A stretch of 60,494 bases of DNA from JANLTP01 sp031363055 (lineage in GTDB: Bacteria > Pseudomonadota > Gammaproteobacteria > Burkholderiales > Burkholderiaceae_E), in NCBI GenBank assembly GCA_031363055.1, contig JANLTP010000026.1:1-60494 (forward strand). Direction: 5' to 3'. Shown piece after piece: positions 1 through 8,529 of this stretch. Under the pieces are notes generated by a model. It saw only the letters and a program-made list of their open reading frames with translations. It ran no database searches and was not told the DNA's origin. Positions within the stretch are counted from its first letter, which is position 1; each line of letters begins with the position of its first letter. A program made the translations under genes and the position numbers.

Positions 1-480
1 GCCCATCGATTGCAGAATCGGTCGCGCCTGTTCAACCACCGCACTTTCGCCGCCGATCATGATCGACAGACTGCCATCGATGGCACGTTTGACGCCGCCC
101 GAGACCGGCGCATCAATGAAGTGAATACCCAGCGCGTGTAGCCGATCGAAATTGTCTCGCGAATGAAGCGGATCAGAAGAGCCCATATCGATCAGCAAGG
201 TGCCGGCGGCCAAACTGCGCGCCAATCCGTCACCAGCGCTCGCATCGCCGCTGCCCCAAAGCAAGTTGTCGACGATGCGGCTATCGGGCAGCATGAGAAT
301 GACTGTCGTACAGTTCGTGACGACTTCAACCGGTGTGGCCGCGCGAAAAAATGACGGGTCCTCAGCAAACTGCGCCGACGCCGACAGCAGCAGGTCATAA
401 CCGCGTACCGAATGCCCGCCGCGCAGCAAGTTGCGCACCATCGGTATGCCCATTTGACCCAATCCGATGAAGGCCAGCAT
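1..480 (-). CDS. 3-hydroxyisobutyrate dehydrogenase-like oxidoreductase (C-terminally truncated by window edge)
   Basis: The reverse strand stays open from an ATG at 480 to the window edge, giving 160 residues. The N-terminus carries the Rossmann glycine motif GLGQMG (residues 6-11). The substrate-site motif of beta-hydroxyacid dehydrogenases appears as DAPVSGGVKRA, followed by a GSLSIMIGG stretch. This is the NAD(P)-binding half of the 3-hydroxyisobutyrate / tartronate semialdehyde reductase family; the helical C-terminal half with the catalytic lysine lies outside the window. Its ATG overlaps the stop of the upstream decarboxylase-like gene by one base (TGATG), so the two are probably translationally coupled. 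The exact substrate cannot be read from this part. Confidence 0.85.
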   Translation of the reverse strand, partial: MLAFIGLGQMGIPMVRNLLRGGHSVRGYDLLLSASAQFAEDPSFFRAATPVEVVTNCTTVILMLPDSRIVDNLLWGSGDASAGDGLARSLAAGTLLIDMGSSDPLHSRDNFDRLHALGIHFIDAPVSGGVKRAIDGSLSIMIGGESAVVEQARPILQSMG

Positions 481-857
481 CAGATGCCCATTTCCTTGAA
501 CACTTCCTTGGCGCCGCGAAAACTGTCAATGGCGGCCGGCACACCACAGTAGATTGCGGTTTGCAGAAACACTTCCTGAATGTCCTCTTTTGACAAGCCA
601 TTGTTGATTGCACCCCGCACATGCAGCTTTAGCTCATGCGGTCTATTCAGAGCCGTCAACAATGACAGGTTGATGATACTGCGCGTGCGACGATCGAGTC
701 CCGGGCGATTCCAGATATCGTTCCAGCAGTACTCGGTGACCAACTCCTGCATCGGCCGGTTGAAGTCATCGGCATTTTTGATCGCGTTATCAACATAGTC
801 GGCGCCCAGTACCTCGCGGCGAGTCTTCAAGCCCTTCTCGAATGAATCCTGATTCAT
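480..857 (-). CDS. carboxymuconolactone decarboxylase family protein (PcaC-like)
   Basis: 125 residues, the usual size for a single-domain carboxymuconolactone decarboxylase. The whole length fits the family: a helical N-terminus (residues 1-45), then RTRSIINLSLLTALNRPHEL and the signature region HVRGAINNGLSKEDIQEVFL with a YCGVPAA helix. PcaC decarboxylates 4-carboxymuconolactone in the protocatechuate branch of the beta-ketoadipate pathway, but no other pca gene is present, so that activity is not assured; related proteins act as AhpD-like antioxidants or lactonases. It overlaps dusC by 4 bases upstream and the dehydrogenase by 1 base downstream, so the three genes form one operon. Confidence 0.85.
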   Translation of the reverse strand: MNQDSFEKGLKTRREVLGADYVDNAIKNADDFNRPMQELVTEYCWNDIWNRPGLDRRTRSIINLSLLTALNRPHELKLHVRGAINNGLSKEDIQEVFLQTAIYCGVPAAIDSFRGAKEVFKEMGI

Positions 858-2005
858 GTTGTTGCTCCTTGGTAAGTGTAAAGATTAGGTTTGTTTCGAT
901 GCCCATGATCAATTTCAGGACCGAGGTCCGTGAAATCGGTACGATCAACAGTTGACCGAAGCCAAGATTCAATCTCGCGTGAGTCATTGACGCATCGAAC
1001 CGCACAATACAAGGATTGCGCCTGCGGATAATTGCGGCGCAGTGCGTTTAGCCACTGCTTCAGGCGCCCCGCTCGGTGCTTGGGGATCACCCGCGCAGAA
1101 ACCTGGGTCCAGAATTCACCGAGTAGCGGCGCAATATCGCGCCAGCTCACGACGGAGGTCGACTCGCCGGGATCAATCCGACAAGCGGCATTTTGCCGAG
1201 GGCGCGTTTTGGAGCCCGGATGCGAGCTCGGATCGGAACTCGCGCGGCGAATCGCCCAGGCCAATGCCGGATCGGCGACCATGCCTCGGCCGATCATGAT
1301 CTGCGCGCAGCCTGAAACTTCACGACAGCGCAGGGCGTCCGCTGCGGTCCAGATCTCGCCGTTGGCGACGATCGGAATATTGACGCGCGCCCGCACATCA
1401 GCAATCCGTTCCCAATACGCCGGTGGCCTGTAGCCGTCGGCCTTGGTGCGGGCATGAATCACCAGTTGGCTGGCGCCTGCATCGGCAATCGCTTGCGCGC
1501 AGTCTTCGGCGCGCCGGTCGTCGTTGAAGCCCAAGCGCATTTTGGCAGACACCGGGATATGCGCAGGAACCGCGCGTCGGACCGCCGCCACGATCTGTCC
1601 GATGAGTTCGGGATCGTTCAGCAACAAGGCACCACCGCCATGTCGGTTGACGACTTTGGCCGGACAACCAAAATTCAGATCGATGCCGGCGGGTCCGAGC
1701 GTTGCCAATTGGGCTGCGTTGTCGGCCAGGCAAACCGGGTCCGAACCGAGCAGTTGGCCGAGCACGGGCACACCCGAAATAGTGCGGCCGCCGTTCAGCA
1801 ACTCCGGCATGACGCGAATGAACGCTCGCTTGGGTAACAGTGTGTCGGTCACGCGAATGAATTCAGAAACGCAACTGTCGATACCGCCGATGCGGGTCAG
1901 AATGTCGCGCAAAACGCAGTCGAGCAGGCCTTCCATCGGAGCGAGCAAAATACGCGCTGGTGCCGCTATCGCGCTCGGCGAGGGATCACTTTTGACAGCG
2001 TTCAC
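854..2005 (-). CDS. dusC: tRNA-dihydrouridine(16) synthase DusC
   Basis: FMN-dependent enzyme that reduces uridine in the tRNA D-loop. 383 residues. The N-terminal TIM barrel shows the DusC-type opening LLAPMEGLLDCVLRDILT, the subfamily-typical TEFIRVTD-like CVSEFIRVTDTLLP, and the catalytic cysteine in LNFGCPAKVVNRHGGGALLL. Later motifs are VIHARTKADGYRP, PIVANGEIWT and MIGRGMVADP. The C-terminal helical domain ends near VNDSREIESWL, and roughly 28 extra residues follow, making the protein longer than E. coli DusC (about 315). A second insertion of about 25 polar residues sits near 255-280. The start is GTG. It is the first gene of an overlapping three-gene operon, and the mix with two catabolic-looking genes is unusual. 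Confidence 0.92.
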   Translation of the reverse strand: MNAVKSDPSPSAIAAPARILLAPMEGLLDCVLRDILTRIGGIDSCVSEFIRVTDTLLPKRAFIRVMPELLNGGRTISGVPVLGQLLGSDPVCLADNAAQLATLGPAGIDLNFGCPAKVVNRHGGGALLLNDPELIGQIVAAVRRAVPAHIPVSAKMRLGFNDDRRAEDCAQAIADAGASQLVIHARTKADGYRPPAYWERIADVRARVNIPIVANGEIWTAADALRCREVSGCAQIMIGRGMVADPALAWAIRRASSDPSSHPGSKTRPRQNAACRIDPGESTSVVSWRDIAPLLGEFWTQVSARVIPKHRAGRLKQWLNALRRNYPQAQSLYCAVRCVNDSREIESWLRSTVDRTDFTDLGPEIDHGHRNKPNLYTYQGATT

Positions 2006-2131
2006 GGTTCTAATGCGAATCCGGATATGATTTCAACAGGTTCCGAGTGTGGGACAACCCCTTGGTGCGGGGTTTCGCGCTAGAGTATCCTTCATCAAGC
2101 ACTTTAACCAAAATTCGAGGAGCAATTGAGT

Positions 2132-2830
2132 ATGGGCCAGACCATCACTTTTACCCGTCCCGACGGGCAAACTTTGCAAGGCTACCTGGCCGAGCCCGCG
2201 AATCCGGGCAATGCACCGGCGCTGGTGGTGATCCAGGAATGGTGGGGCCTGAACGATCAGATTCGTGGCGTCGCCGATCGTTATGCATTGGCCGGATTTC
2301 GCGCGCTGGTTCCGGATCTTTATCGCGGCAAGTCGACGGTGCAGGCTGCCGAGGCCGAACATTTAATGACCAATCTTAACTTCGCCGATGCGGCAGGCCA
2401 GGATGTTCGAGGCGCGGTGACGTATTTGAAGAAGAATAGTTCCAAGGTCGGTGTCACCGGTTACTGTATGGGTGGAGCGCTGACCATGCTGGCGTCCTGC
2501 AACGTGCCGGAAGCTGACGCGGGCGTGGTCTATTACGGCTACCCGCCGCTTGAGTACATTGATGCCAGCAAGATCAAGATGCCGTTGTTGGCTCATTTCG
2601 CGACCGAGGATGTGCCGTTTCCGATCGCCAATGTCTACAAGCTCGAGGAAAAGTTGCGTGCAGCCAATGTCAGCCACGTGTTTCACTTGTATCGCGCCCA
2701 GCATGCGTTTGCGAACGAGACGGCGGTCGGCGAGAACAAGCTGCCCATTACCGAATTCAACCCGGGCGCTGCCGAATTGGCCTGGACACGCACCCTCGAA
2801 TTTTTCAACAAGCATTTAAAGGGCCATTGA
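2132..2830 (+). CDS. dienelactone hydrolase family protein
   Basis: 232 residues with the alpha/beta hydrolase layout of dienelactone hydrolases. The nucleophile is a cysteine in GYCMGG (C112), with acid D160 in ATEDVPFP and H191 in RAQHAF. The family opens the lactone ring of dienelactone in chlorocatechol or catechol degradation, but many members are general carboxylesterases. The ATG at 2132 is preferred over an in-frame TTG at 2126 because GAGGAG (2117-2122) is then 9 nt upstream. It diverges from dusC; a weak promoter-like pair (TTGGTG at 2062, TATCCT at 2086) lies upstream. Confidence 0.9.
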   Translation: MGQTITFTRPDGQTLQGYLAEPANPGNAPALVVIQEWWGLNDQIRGVADRYALAGFRALVPDLYRGKSTVQAAEAEHLMTNLNFADAAGQDVRGAVTYLKKNSSKVGVTGYCMGGALTMLASCNVPEADAGVVYYGYPPLEYIDASKIKMPLLAHFATEDVPFPIANVYKLEEKLRAANVSHVFHLYRAQHAFANETAVGENKLPITEFNPGAAELAWTRTLEFFNKHLKGH

Positions 2831-2861
2831 CGGTTTTCGATGAGCATGTGGAGTCAGCAGA

Positions 2862-4004
2862 TTGCTTAAGTTCTTCGCCCGCGTTCTCTGGCTGACGCTG
2901 GCTGGTGTCGTGCTCATCGCCGCTTGGCGCTGGCTACCCGGACCGCCGGGAAGCCCGCAGCAAAAGCTCGATGATCGTGAAGCACAGCGCAGCACCGTTC
3001 CGCGACTGGTCGAAGCGCGCGGTGACCTCGCTGCCGACGAACAAGCGACCATCGAATTATTCGAACGTTCGCGAGACACGGTGGTGTTCATTGCAACGGC
3101 CGAACGGGTTCGCGACTTCTGGACTCGTAACGTCATGTCGGTGCCACGCGGTACCGGCAGCGGTTTCATCTGGGATAACGTCGGTCACGTCGTAACGAAC
3201 TTCCACGTCTTGCAGGGGGCCAACGAGGCCAATGTCAGGCTGGCGGACGGTCGCGATTACCCATCGACGTTGGTCGGTGTCAGTCCGTCGCACGACATTG
3301 CGGTGTTGAAGATCGGTGTCGACTTCAAACGCCCACCGGCGCTACCGGTCGGGCGCAGCGATAACCTGCGCGTGGGCCAAAAGGTATTTGCGATCGGCAA
3401 CCCGTTTGGTCTGGACTGGACATTGACCAGCGGTATCGTGTCCGCGCTCGACCGCTCGTTGCCCAGCGAATCGGGCGCGTCGATTGAACATTTGATTCAG
3501 ACCGATGCAGCCATCAACCCGGGAAACTCGGGCGGTCCGCTGCTCGACTCGGCCGGGCGGCTGATCGGCATCAATACCTCCATCTACAGTCCTTCGGGTG
3601 CCTCGGCCGGCATCGGTTTTGCGGTTCCCGTGGATACGGTCAACCGGGTAGTGCCACAACTCATCAAGAATGGTCGCTATATCAGGCCGGTTCTCGGCGC
3701 CGATTTCGATGAAGGCTTGAACCAGCGCCTCGTTACCGGCACCAAAACGGCCGGCGCATTCGTGCTACGCGTGCAGTCGGGATCTGCCGCCGAACGTGCC
3801 GGTTTGCGTGCCGCGAAATTCACTGCCAATGGAACGGTGAATCCGGGTGATGTCATTGTCGGTGTCGCAGGCAAACCGATCGCTTCGGTTGGGGCGCTGC
3901 TCGGTCGACTCGATGACTACAAGGTCGGTGATATCGTCATACTCGACGTCATGCGGGACGGTCGCGCGGTTGAGATCTCAGTGACGCTGCAGCAAGGTTC
4001 TTAG
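2862..4004 (+). CDS. trypsin-like serine protease with PDZ domain (HtrA/DegS-DegQ type)
   Basis: 380 residues. An N-terminal hydrophobic segment (about 4-22) is probably an inner-membrane anchor, with the rest periplasmic. The trypsin fold carries the triad H115 (TNFHVL), D145 (HDIAVLK) and S223 (GNSGGPLL). One PDZ domain follows (about 275-375, with GAFVLRVQSGSAAERAGL and NPGDVIVGVAGKPI). A membrane anchor plus a single PDZ is the DegS layout rather than soluble two-PDZ DegP. Family members cleave misfolded envelope proteins or anti-sigma factors; no sigma-E genes are nearby, so the substrate is unknown. The start is TTG behind a GGAG element; no better ATG exists upstream of the anchor. Confidence 0.88.
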   Translation: MLKFFARVLWLTLAGVVLIAAWRWLPGPPGSPQQKLDDREAQRSTVPRLVEARGDLAADEQATIELFERSRDTVVFIATAERVRDFWTRNVMSVPRGTGSGFIWDNVGHVVTNFHVLQGANEANVRLADGRDYPSTLVGVSPSHDIAVLKIGVDFKRPPALPVGRSDNLRVGQKVFAIGNPFGLDWTLTSGIVSALDRSLPSESGASIEHLIQTDAAINPGNSGGPLLDSAGRLIGINTSIYSPSGASAGIGFAVPVDTVNRVVPQLIKNGRYIRPVLGADFDEGLNQRLVTGTKTAGAFVLRVQSGSAAERAGLRAAKFTANGTVNPGDVIVGVAGKPIASVGALLGRLDDYKVGDIVILDVMRDGRAVEISVTLQQGS

Positions 4005-4017
4005 CAGTGTGCCAGGG

Positions 4018-4977
4018 TTAAGAAGGGATCCGTAGCCCGGATCGCTCGAATGCGTCACGCGTCGCTGATCGTTCAGCCTCGGTCATCGCCAGCAGCGGCC
4101 GTCGCACCGGGCCACCGACTTGTCCAAGCAACTCCTGCCAATACTTGCTGTGTGCTTGCGGTTTGCCGTTTGGACGTGACTGCCGGAACGCTTCACGCGC
4201 CGGATTCAGGCTGTCCCTGACTTCGCGTGCTGCGTCGTGCTTGCCCGCGAAGGCCAGTGCCGTGTAGTCGTTGATGCGTTGGTCGATGGCACTCTGCAGC
4301 AAAAACGGTGGCGTCGAGCACAGATACAGTTGCCAGTTGAGCTCAATAATATTTTCCAGCCACTCTTCCTCCGAAGCGGTACTGACCAGAATCCGGTCGC
4401 CAGCCAACTGGCTGAGTTTCGAATACATCGCGCGCGGCACGCTGTATTTGATGGCCACGATGTTGGGCAAATCAGCAATTCGGTTACACAACTCAGGACT
4501 CATCAAATAACCGCAATCCGGATGATTCCACAGCGTAATGCCAATCTCGAGCTGTTCGCTCAGATAACGGTAGTACTCATAAATCGTTTCATCCGTGTCG
4601 GCGCCAAAATGCAGTACCGGGCTATGAACGACAATATAGTCGGCGCCGATGTCCTGTGAATAATGCGCCAGCTCCAGCACCACATCGAGGTTGGTATCCG
4701 AGCAGGAGGTGACAATGCCACAGTGGCCGCGTGCTGCGGTGACGGCCAGCTCGAAGCTGCGCTTGCGCTCGGCTACTGACATCGAAAAGTACTCGCCCTG
4801 TTTGCCGCTGATGAACAGGCCACCCAGCTTCAGGGTATGGATCCAGTGTTCGAGGTTGGACCGATAGCCGTCTTCATCGATCCTCAGGCAGGTATTAAAC
4901 GGTGTTAGAGTCGCCGCCCAGACACCTCGGAAATGTTGGCGGGCATACGCTTTGGCGTCCAGTTTCGAGTAGTTCAT
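4018..4977 (-). CDS. dihydrodipicolinate synthase-superfamily (class I aldolase) protein
   Basis: 319 residues with the DapA/NanA TIM-barrel pattern: WAATLTPF near the N-terminus, GGLFISGKQGEYFSM in place of the usual GTTGE loop, and the Schiff-base lysine K177 in IVAIKYS. The tyrosine normally found in the LYN motif before the lysine is replaced by tryptophan (LW150N), and the tail beyond about residue 260 is divergent. It is therefore unlikely to be dihydrodipicolinate synthase; a catabolic aldolase or dehydratase acting on another 2-oxoacid is more plausible. It converges on the protease gene with 13 bases between them and diverges from the P1 peptidase. Confidence 0.8.
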   Translation of the reverse strand: MNYSKLDAKAYARQHFRGVWAATLTPFNTCLRIDEDGYRSNLEHWIHTLKLGGLFISGKQGEYFSMSVAERKRSFELAVTAARGHCGIVTSCSDTNLDVVLELAHYSQDIGADYIVVHSPVLHFGADTDETIYEYYRYLSEQLEIGITLWNHPDCGYLMSPELCNRIADLPNIVAIKYSVPRAMYSKLSQLAGDRILVSTASEEEWLENIIELNWQLYLCSTPPFLLQSAIDQRINDYTALAFAGKHDAAREVRDSLNPAREAFRQSRPNGKPQAHSKYWQELLGQVGGPVRRPLLAMTEAERSATRDAFERSGLRIPS

Positions 4978-5095
4978 GACGAGTCGCTTCGCAGTGCTTG
5001 GCTGAGCAATTGGCCTTTGGGTTCGAGGTAAGATGGCAGTTTAAACCCGACGCGCCGTTGACTCGCTGCGCTGCCAAATCGAGGATCCGCAGGAC

Positions 5096-6097
5096 ATGGC
5101 CAGTGAACACTTGAAAGGAACGTTAACCGACGTCGCCGGTATCAAGGTAGGCCATTTCACGGACGCTCGTCGCCCGACCGGTTGCACGGTGATCCTGACC
5201 GAGGAGGGTGCGACGGCCGGGGTCGACGTTCGAGGCGCTGCCCCCGGTACCCGCGAGACCGATGTTCTCGACCCCGGTTGTCGAGTCGAACGTGTTCATG
5301 CGATTTTGTTGTCGGGCGGCAGCGCTTTCGGACTCGATGCGGCCGGCGGTGTCATGCGCTGGCTGGAGGATCACGGTTTTGGATTGCCAGTGGGACCCGC
5401 TCGCATACCGATTGTGCCCGCCGCTATATTGTTCGATCTGACCCTGGGTGATCATCGAATTCGCCCGGATGCCGCGGCCGGTTACGCGGCCTGTGCTGCC
5501 GCCAGTACGGTAGCCGTTGCTCAGGGTAGTGTCGGCGCCGGTGCCGGTGCCACCATTGGCAAACTGCTCGGGCCCCAATATGCGATGAAAGGCGGCTTGG
5601 GCTGTGCCTCGATTCGATCGCATGGGGTCACTGTAGCGGCTCTGGTCGCCGTCAACGCCTTGGGTGATGTGATCGATCCATCCAATGGCCAATTGCTCGC
5701 TGGTGCCCGCACCGTCGATGGCCTGGGCCTGGCCAACACCGCCGATGCCTTGCGTCGCGGCCTGCTGCCCGCCAGGCCGCCCGTCGGTTCAGCCACCACG
5801 ATCGGCGTCGTCGCCACCGACGCGCGCCTCGATAAGGCACAAGCGCGAAAAATGGCGCAGACGGCGCATGACGGTTTGGCGCGCGCCATCAATCCGCTGC
5901 ACACCCAATGGGATGGCGACACGGTCTTTGCGCTCGCCACACACCGGACTCAGGTAGCGGTTGATGCCGCATTGATCAGCCTGCTGGCGGCCGAGGTGAT
6001 GGCTCAGGCGGTTATCAACGCGATCAAGAATGCGACCCGCGTCAGTGGTCCTGGGGTTCCGGATCTGCCGGTCTGGCATGATTTTCGCGGTCGCTAA
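5096..6097 (+). CDS. P1 family peptidase (DmpA / L-aminopeptidase-D-esterase type)
   Basis: 333 residues spanning the whole family: TDVAGIKVGHFTD at the N-terminus, VDVRGAAPGTRETDVLDP, the glycine-rich LLSGGSAFGLDAAGGV, GAGAGATIGKLLG, and the self-cleavage region GSATTIGVVATDA near residues 231-242. In this Ntn-hydrolase-like family the precursor autocleaves in front of a Ser/Thr, giving two chains; the Thr at about 234-235 is the candidate nucleophile. Members trim N-terminal amino acids or beta-peptides. It stands alone, diverging from the DapA-like gene; a possible ribosome site GAGGA lies about 11 nt upstream of the ATG. Confidence 0.9.
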   Translation: MASEHLKGTLTDVAGIKVGHFTDARRPTGCTVILTEEGATAGVDVRGAAPGTRETDVLDPGCRVERVHAILLSGGSAFGLDAAGGVMRWLEDHGFGLPVGPARIPIVPAAILFDLTLGDHRIRPDAAAGYAACAAASTVAVAQGSVGAGAGATIGKLLGPQYAMKGGLGCASIRSHGVTVAALVAVNALGDVIDPSNGQLLAGARTVDGLGLANTADALRRGLLPARPPVGSATTIGVVATDARLDKAQARKMAQTAHDGLARAINPLHTQWDGDTVFALATHRTQVAVDAALISLLAAEVMAQAVINAIKNATRVSGPGVPDLPVWHDFRGR

Positions 6098-6317
6098 ATA
6101 GTTCGCTTCACACCGGTCGCAACGCCTTGCCGATGCGCGTGGCGCCGGCTGACTGAACGTCTTTGTGTTGTGTTGGTGCAACGCGCTGACCTTCCGGCGG
6201 ACCGGTGCGCTATTTGGGCTTGAAAAAGGTTCGCCGCTTGCGCACATGGCAGACTCTCAACACTTCAGCGCGCAAGGGTCATCCGCGCACGATCAAGACG
6301 CTCAGAACGGAAACCTT

Positions 6318-6806
6318 ATGAACTTTCAGCACGCCGATCGAATTGTCTACCGCGAGCGCAGCTACGATCTGATGGATCAGCCGCTCGAGGCCTATTTCGA
6401 TTTGATCGATTCTCGGCCGCCGTTTCTGCGACCAAATCCGAGTTCCCGCGGTTATTTTGCCGATTGGGCGATCGTCGATGGCTGGCTCTATCTGACCTCA
6501 ATCAATGCGCTGTGGGAAGACGCCACACCGGTGAATTTGAAGCAATTGTTTCCGCTGACGGGTGAGCGCGTGTTTGCAGCCTGGCTGACGGGTCCGTTGC
6601 GTTGTTATCGCGTTGAATCGTCGCCGATTGCCTTAAACAATGTCGTTCGAGCACCGGATTTGTCAATGCGCATCAATTGCGGTCGGATGGACACGGCTAC
6701 CGGCGCCCATCGCCCGTTGGCCCGACCGCTCGAGCGAGCACCGGCACAGGCCAAATCGGCCGAGATCATTCAATTTCAAAGTCGCGCCGCCCGCATCGTG
6801 GCCTAA
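6318..6806 (+). CDS. conserved-looking hypothetical protein
   Basis: 162 residues from the ATG at 6318; longer in-frame starts exist at 6246 and 6165 but add only low-quality sequence. I do not recognise a named domain. The first 110 residues look folded and rich in aromatics, with RIVYRERSYDLMDQPLEAYF, YFADWAIVDGWLYLTSINA and GERVFAAWLTGPLRCYRVE. The last 45 residues are basic and Pro/Ala-rich. No signal peptide or membrane segment is visible. The stop lies 8 nt before the start of the methyltransferase, so the two are probably co-transcribed. Roughly 220 bases between the P1 peptidase and this start hold nothing else I can name. Confidence 0.6.
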   Translation: MNFQHADRIVYRERSYDLMDQPLEAYFDLIDSRPPFLRPNPSSRGYFADWAIVDGWLYLTSINALWEDATPVNLKQLFPLTGERVFAAWLTGPLRCYRVESSPIALNNVVRAPDLSMRINCGRMDTATGAHRPLARPLERAPAQAKSAEIIQFQSRAARIVA

Positions 6807-6814
6807 AATGTTCT

Positions 6815-8491
6815 ATGCTCGAATCACAGCCGCCGGCCCTCAGTACCTATGACGCGGTACCCTATCAGTCACATGCATTCGCACAATCTCAGCCGGACAA
6901 GCTAGCGGTCATTGCCCGGTTGTTCGGCCTGAATCCGGTGTTGCCGTCGAACGCCAGGGTGCTCGAGCTCGGCTGTGCGGCTGGCGGCAATCTGATTCCG
7001 CTGGCAGCACGTTTCCCCGAGGCGCAATTTTTAGGGATTGATCTGTCGGCCGTCGAGGTCGAGCATGGTGCTCGGAACATCGCGAGTCTGGGTCTGAAGA
7101 ACATCCGGATCGAGCATTGCAGCATTACCGAGTTCGATCGCGAAGAGCGTTTCGATTACATCATCGCACATGGGGTTTATTCCTGGGTACCGGCAAAGGT
7201 GCAGCAGGCCATCATGACCGTGTTGGCGCAACACCTGAGTGCTGATGGCGTCGCTTATGTCAGCTATAACGTTTATCCGGGTTGGAAAGCCCGCGAGGTG
7301 GTGCGCGATGCGATGCTGTTCCACACGCGTGCCCACCAGGATCCGACGCTCAAATTGCAACAGGCGCGCGGTTTTATTCAGTACATCGAAAAGATGAGCG
7401 ATCCGAAGACGGCGTTCGGCGCAATGCTGCGCGAGGAGGCCAAAAATCTCAACGAGGCACCCGACTATTATGTGTTCCACGAACACCTGGAAGAGCACAA
7501 TAGTCCTTGCTACTTTACCGAATTCGCAGCCGTTGCGGCTAGGCATGGACTCGGATTTTTGGGGGAAGCGGCGATCTCCGAAATGGCCCCGCAACGCCTG
7601 GGCAACGACATCTTCGAAACGCTGAGCAAGCTGTCGTCGGGGGACATTATTGCCACCGAGCAATATATGGATATTTTCAAGAATCGGATGTTCCGGCAAT
7701 CCTTGCTGATCCCGCGCGAAGCTTTGTCGCGCGTCGGCCGACATTTGAATTTGGAGAAGTTATTGCCGTTTTATGCGTCGGCGCCGGTGCAACGCGTGGC
7801 CGACGTCCAGGAAAGTAAAGTCCATGGCGATGAACTCCAAGGCGACGAACTTCAGAGCGACGAACTCCAGAAGCGCAAGGTTCAACCCGCTGAAGTCGAA
7901 TTTCGGATCGGCCCGCATTCGCATGTCAAGACCTCGAATGCTTTGCTGAAGGCGTTTTTACACGAACTGGGCAAATGCTATCCAAGCCCGATATTGGTCA
8001 GCGAATTGCGCGAGCGCGCTTGGCATGTGGTGGCCGCAGAGCCGGTTGCCTTGGTCATCAATGCGCAGGGTGAGGCGTCGGATCCGAAGGTTGAACTGGA
8101 TAATCTGATCTTGCGAATGGTCATCGATGGCGTACTGAGCCTGCACCTTGAACCCTTGTCGTTGGGTCGAGCCGATGCGCCAGCGCCGAAAGCGTTCGCG
8201 GTTGCGCTCGATCTGGCGCGTCGCAAGCAGACGCGGGTACCGAATCAACGGCATGAATCAATCAACTTGACGACGGTCGAGATCGAGGTGCTTGCCCTGC
8301 TGGACGGGCAGCGCAATCGTAGTCAGCTTGTCGACGGACTGATTCTGAAGAGTCGTGACGGCACTATACGGGTCGAGCGTGACAAGCAATGGGTCAGGGA
8401 CGAACGAACGTTACGACCACTGGTGGAAAATCTGCTTGATGTATCACTGGAAAAATTCGAGCGTTGTGCGTTGCTGAGTGCCGATGCCTGA
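6815..8491 (+). CDS. SAM-dependent methyltransferase with regulatory domain (protein-lysine methyltransferase-like)
   Basis: 558 residues. A class I methyltransferase fold occupies about 20-190, with the SAM loop ELGCAAGGNLIPLA and acidic FLGIDLS. A methyltransferase regulatory domain follows (about 200-290, around YNVYPGWKAREVVRDAM), then a C-terminal winged-helix-like part (about 370-558). This resembles the bacterial protein-lysine methyltransferases known from Rickettsia, but the substrate here is unknown. Between the parts lies a linker of six tandem pentapeptides (nt 7811-7900). The ATG at 6815 is chosen because the longer open frame overlaps the upstream gene and its extra residues are arginine/proline-rich shadow sequence. 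The ribonucleotide reductase starts 38 nt downstream, probably in the same transcript. Confidence 0.85.
   Translation: MLESQPPALSTYDAVPYQSHAFAQSQPDKLAVIARLFGLNPVLPSNARVLELGCAAGGNLIPLAARFPEAQFLGIDLSAVEVEHGARNIASLGLKNIRIEHCSITEFDREERFDYIIAHGVYSWVPAKVQQAIMTVLAQHLSADGVAYVSYNVYPGWKAREVVRDAMLFHTRAHQDPTLKLQQARGFIQYIEKMSDPKTAFGAMLREEAKNLNEAPDYYVFHEHLEEHNSPCYFTEFAAVAARHGLGFLGEAAISEMAPQRLGNDIFETLSKLSSGDIIATEQYMDIFKNRMFRQSLLIPREALSRVGRHLNLEKLLPFYASAPVQRVADVQESKVHGDELQGDELQSDELQKRKVQPAEVEFRIGPHSHVKTSNALLKAFLHELGKCYPSPILVSELRERAWHVVAAEPVALVINAQGEASDPKVELDNLILRMVIDGVLSLHLEPLSLGRADAPAPKAFAVALDLARRKQTRVPNQRHESINLTTVEIEVLALLDGQRNRSQLVDGLILKSRDGTIRVERDKQWVRDERTLRPLVENLLDVSLEKFERCALLSADA
7811..7900 (+). repeat. 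in-frame 15-bp tandem repeat inside the methyltransferase gene
   Basis: Six consecutive 15-bp units encode ESKVH, GDELQ, GDELQ, SDELQ, KRKVQ and PAEVE. The three central units (7826-7840, 7841-7855, 7856-7870) are nearly identical and the outer ones are degenerate. The repeat lies in the linker between the catalytic and C-terminal parts, where length changes would be tolerated. Confidence 0.85.
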
Positions 8492-8529
8492 ATGTCTTCC
8501 ACTGCTTGCTCTTTTATGATCACTTCCCA

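Noticed and set aside
480..857. Assigning pcaC and a beta-ketoadipate pathway
   Set aside because: No other pathway gene is present and the operon partner is dusC, so only the family name is used.
4018..4977. Assigning dapA
   Set aside because: The catalytic tyrosine motif is altered and no lysine-pathway context exists.
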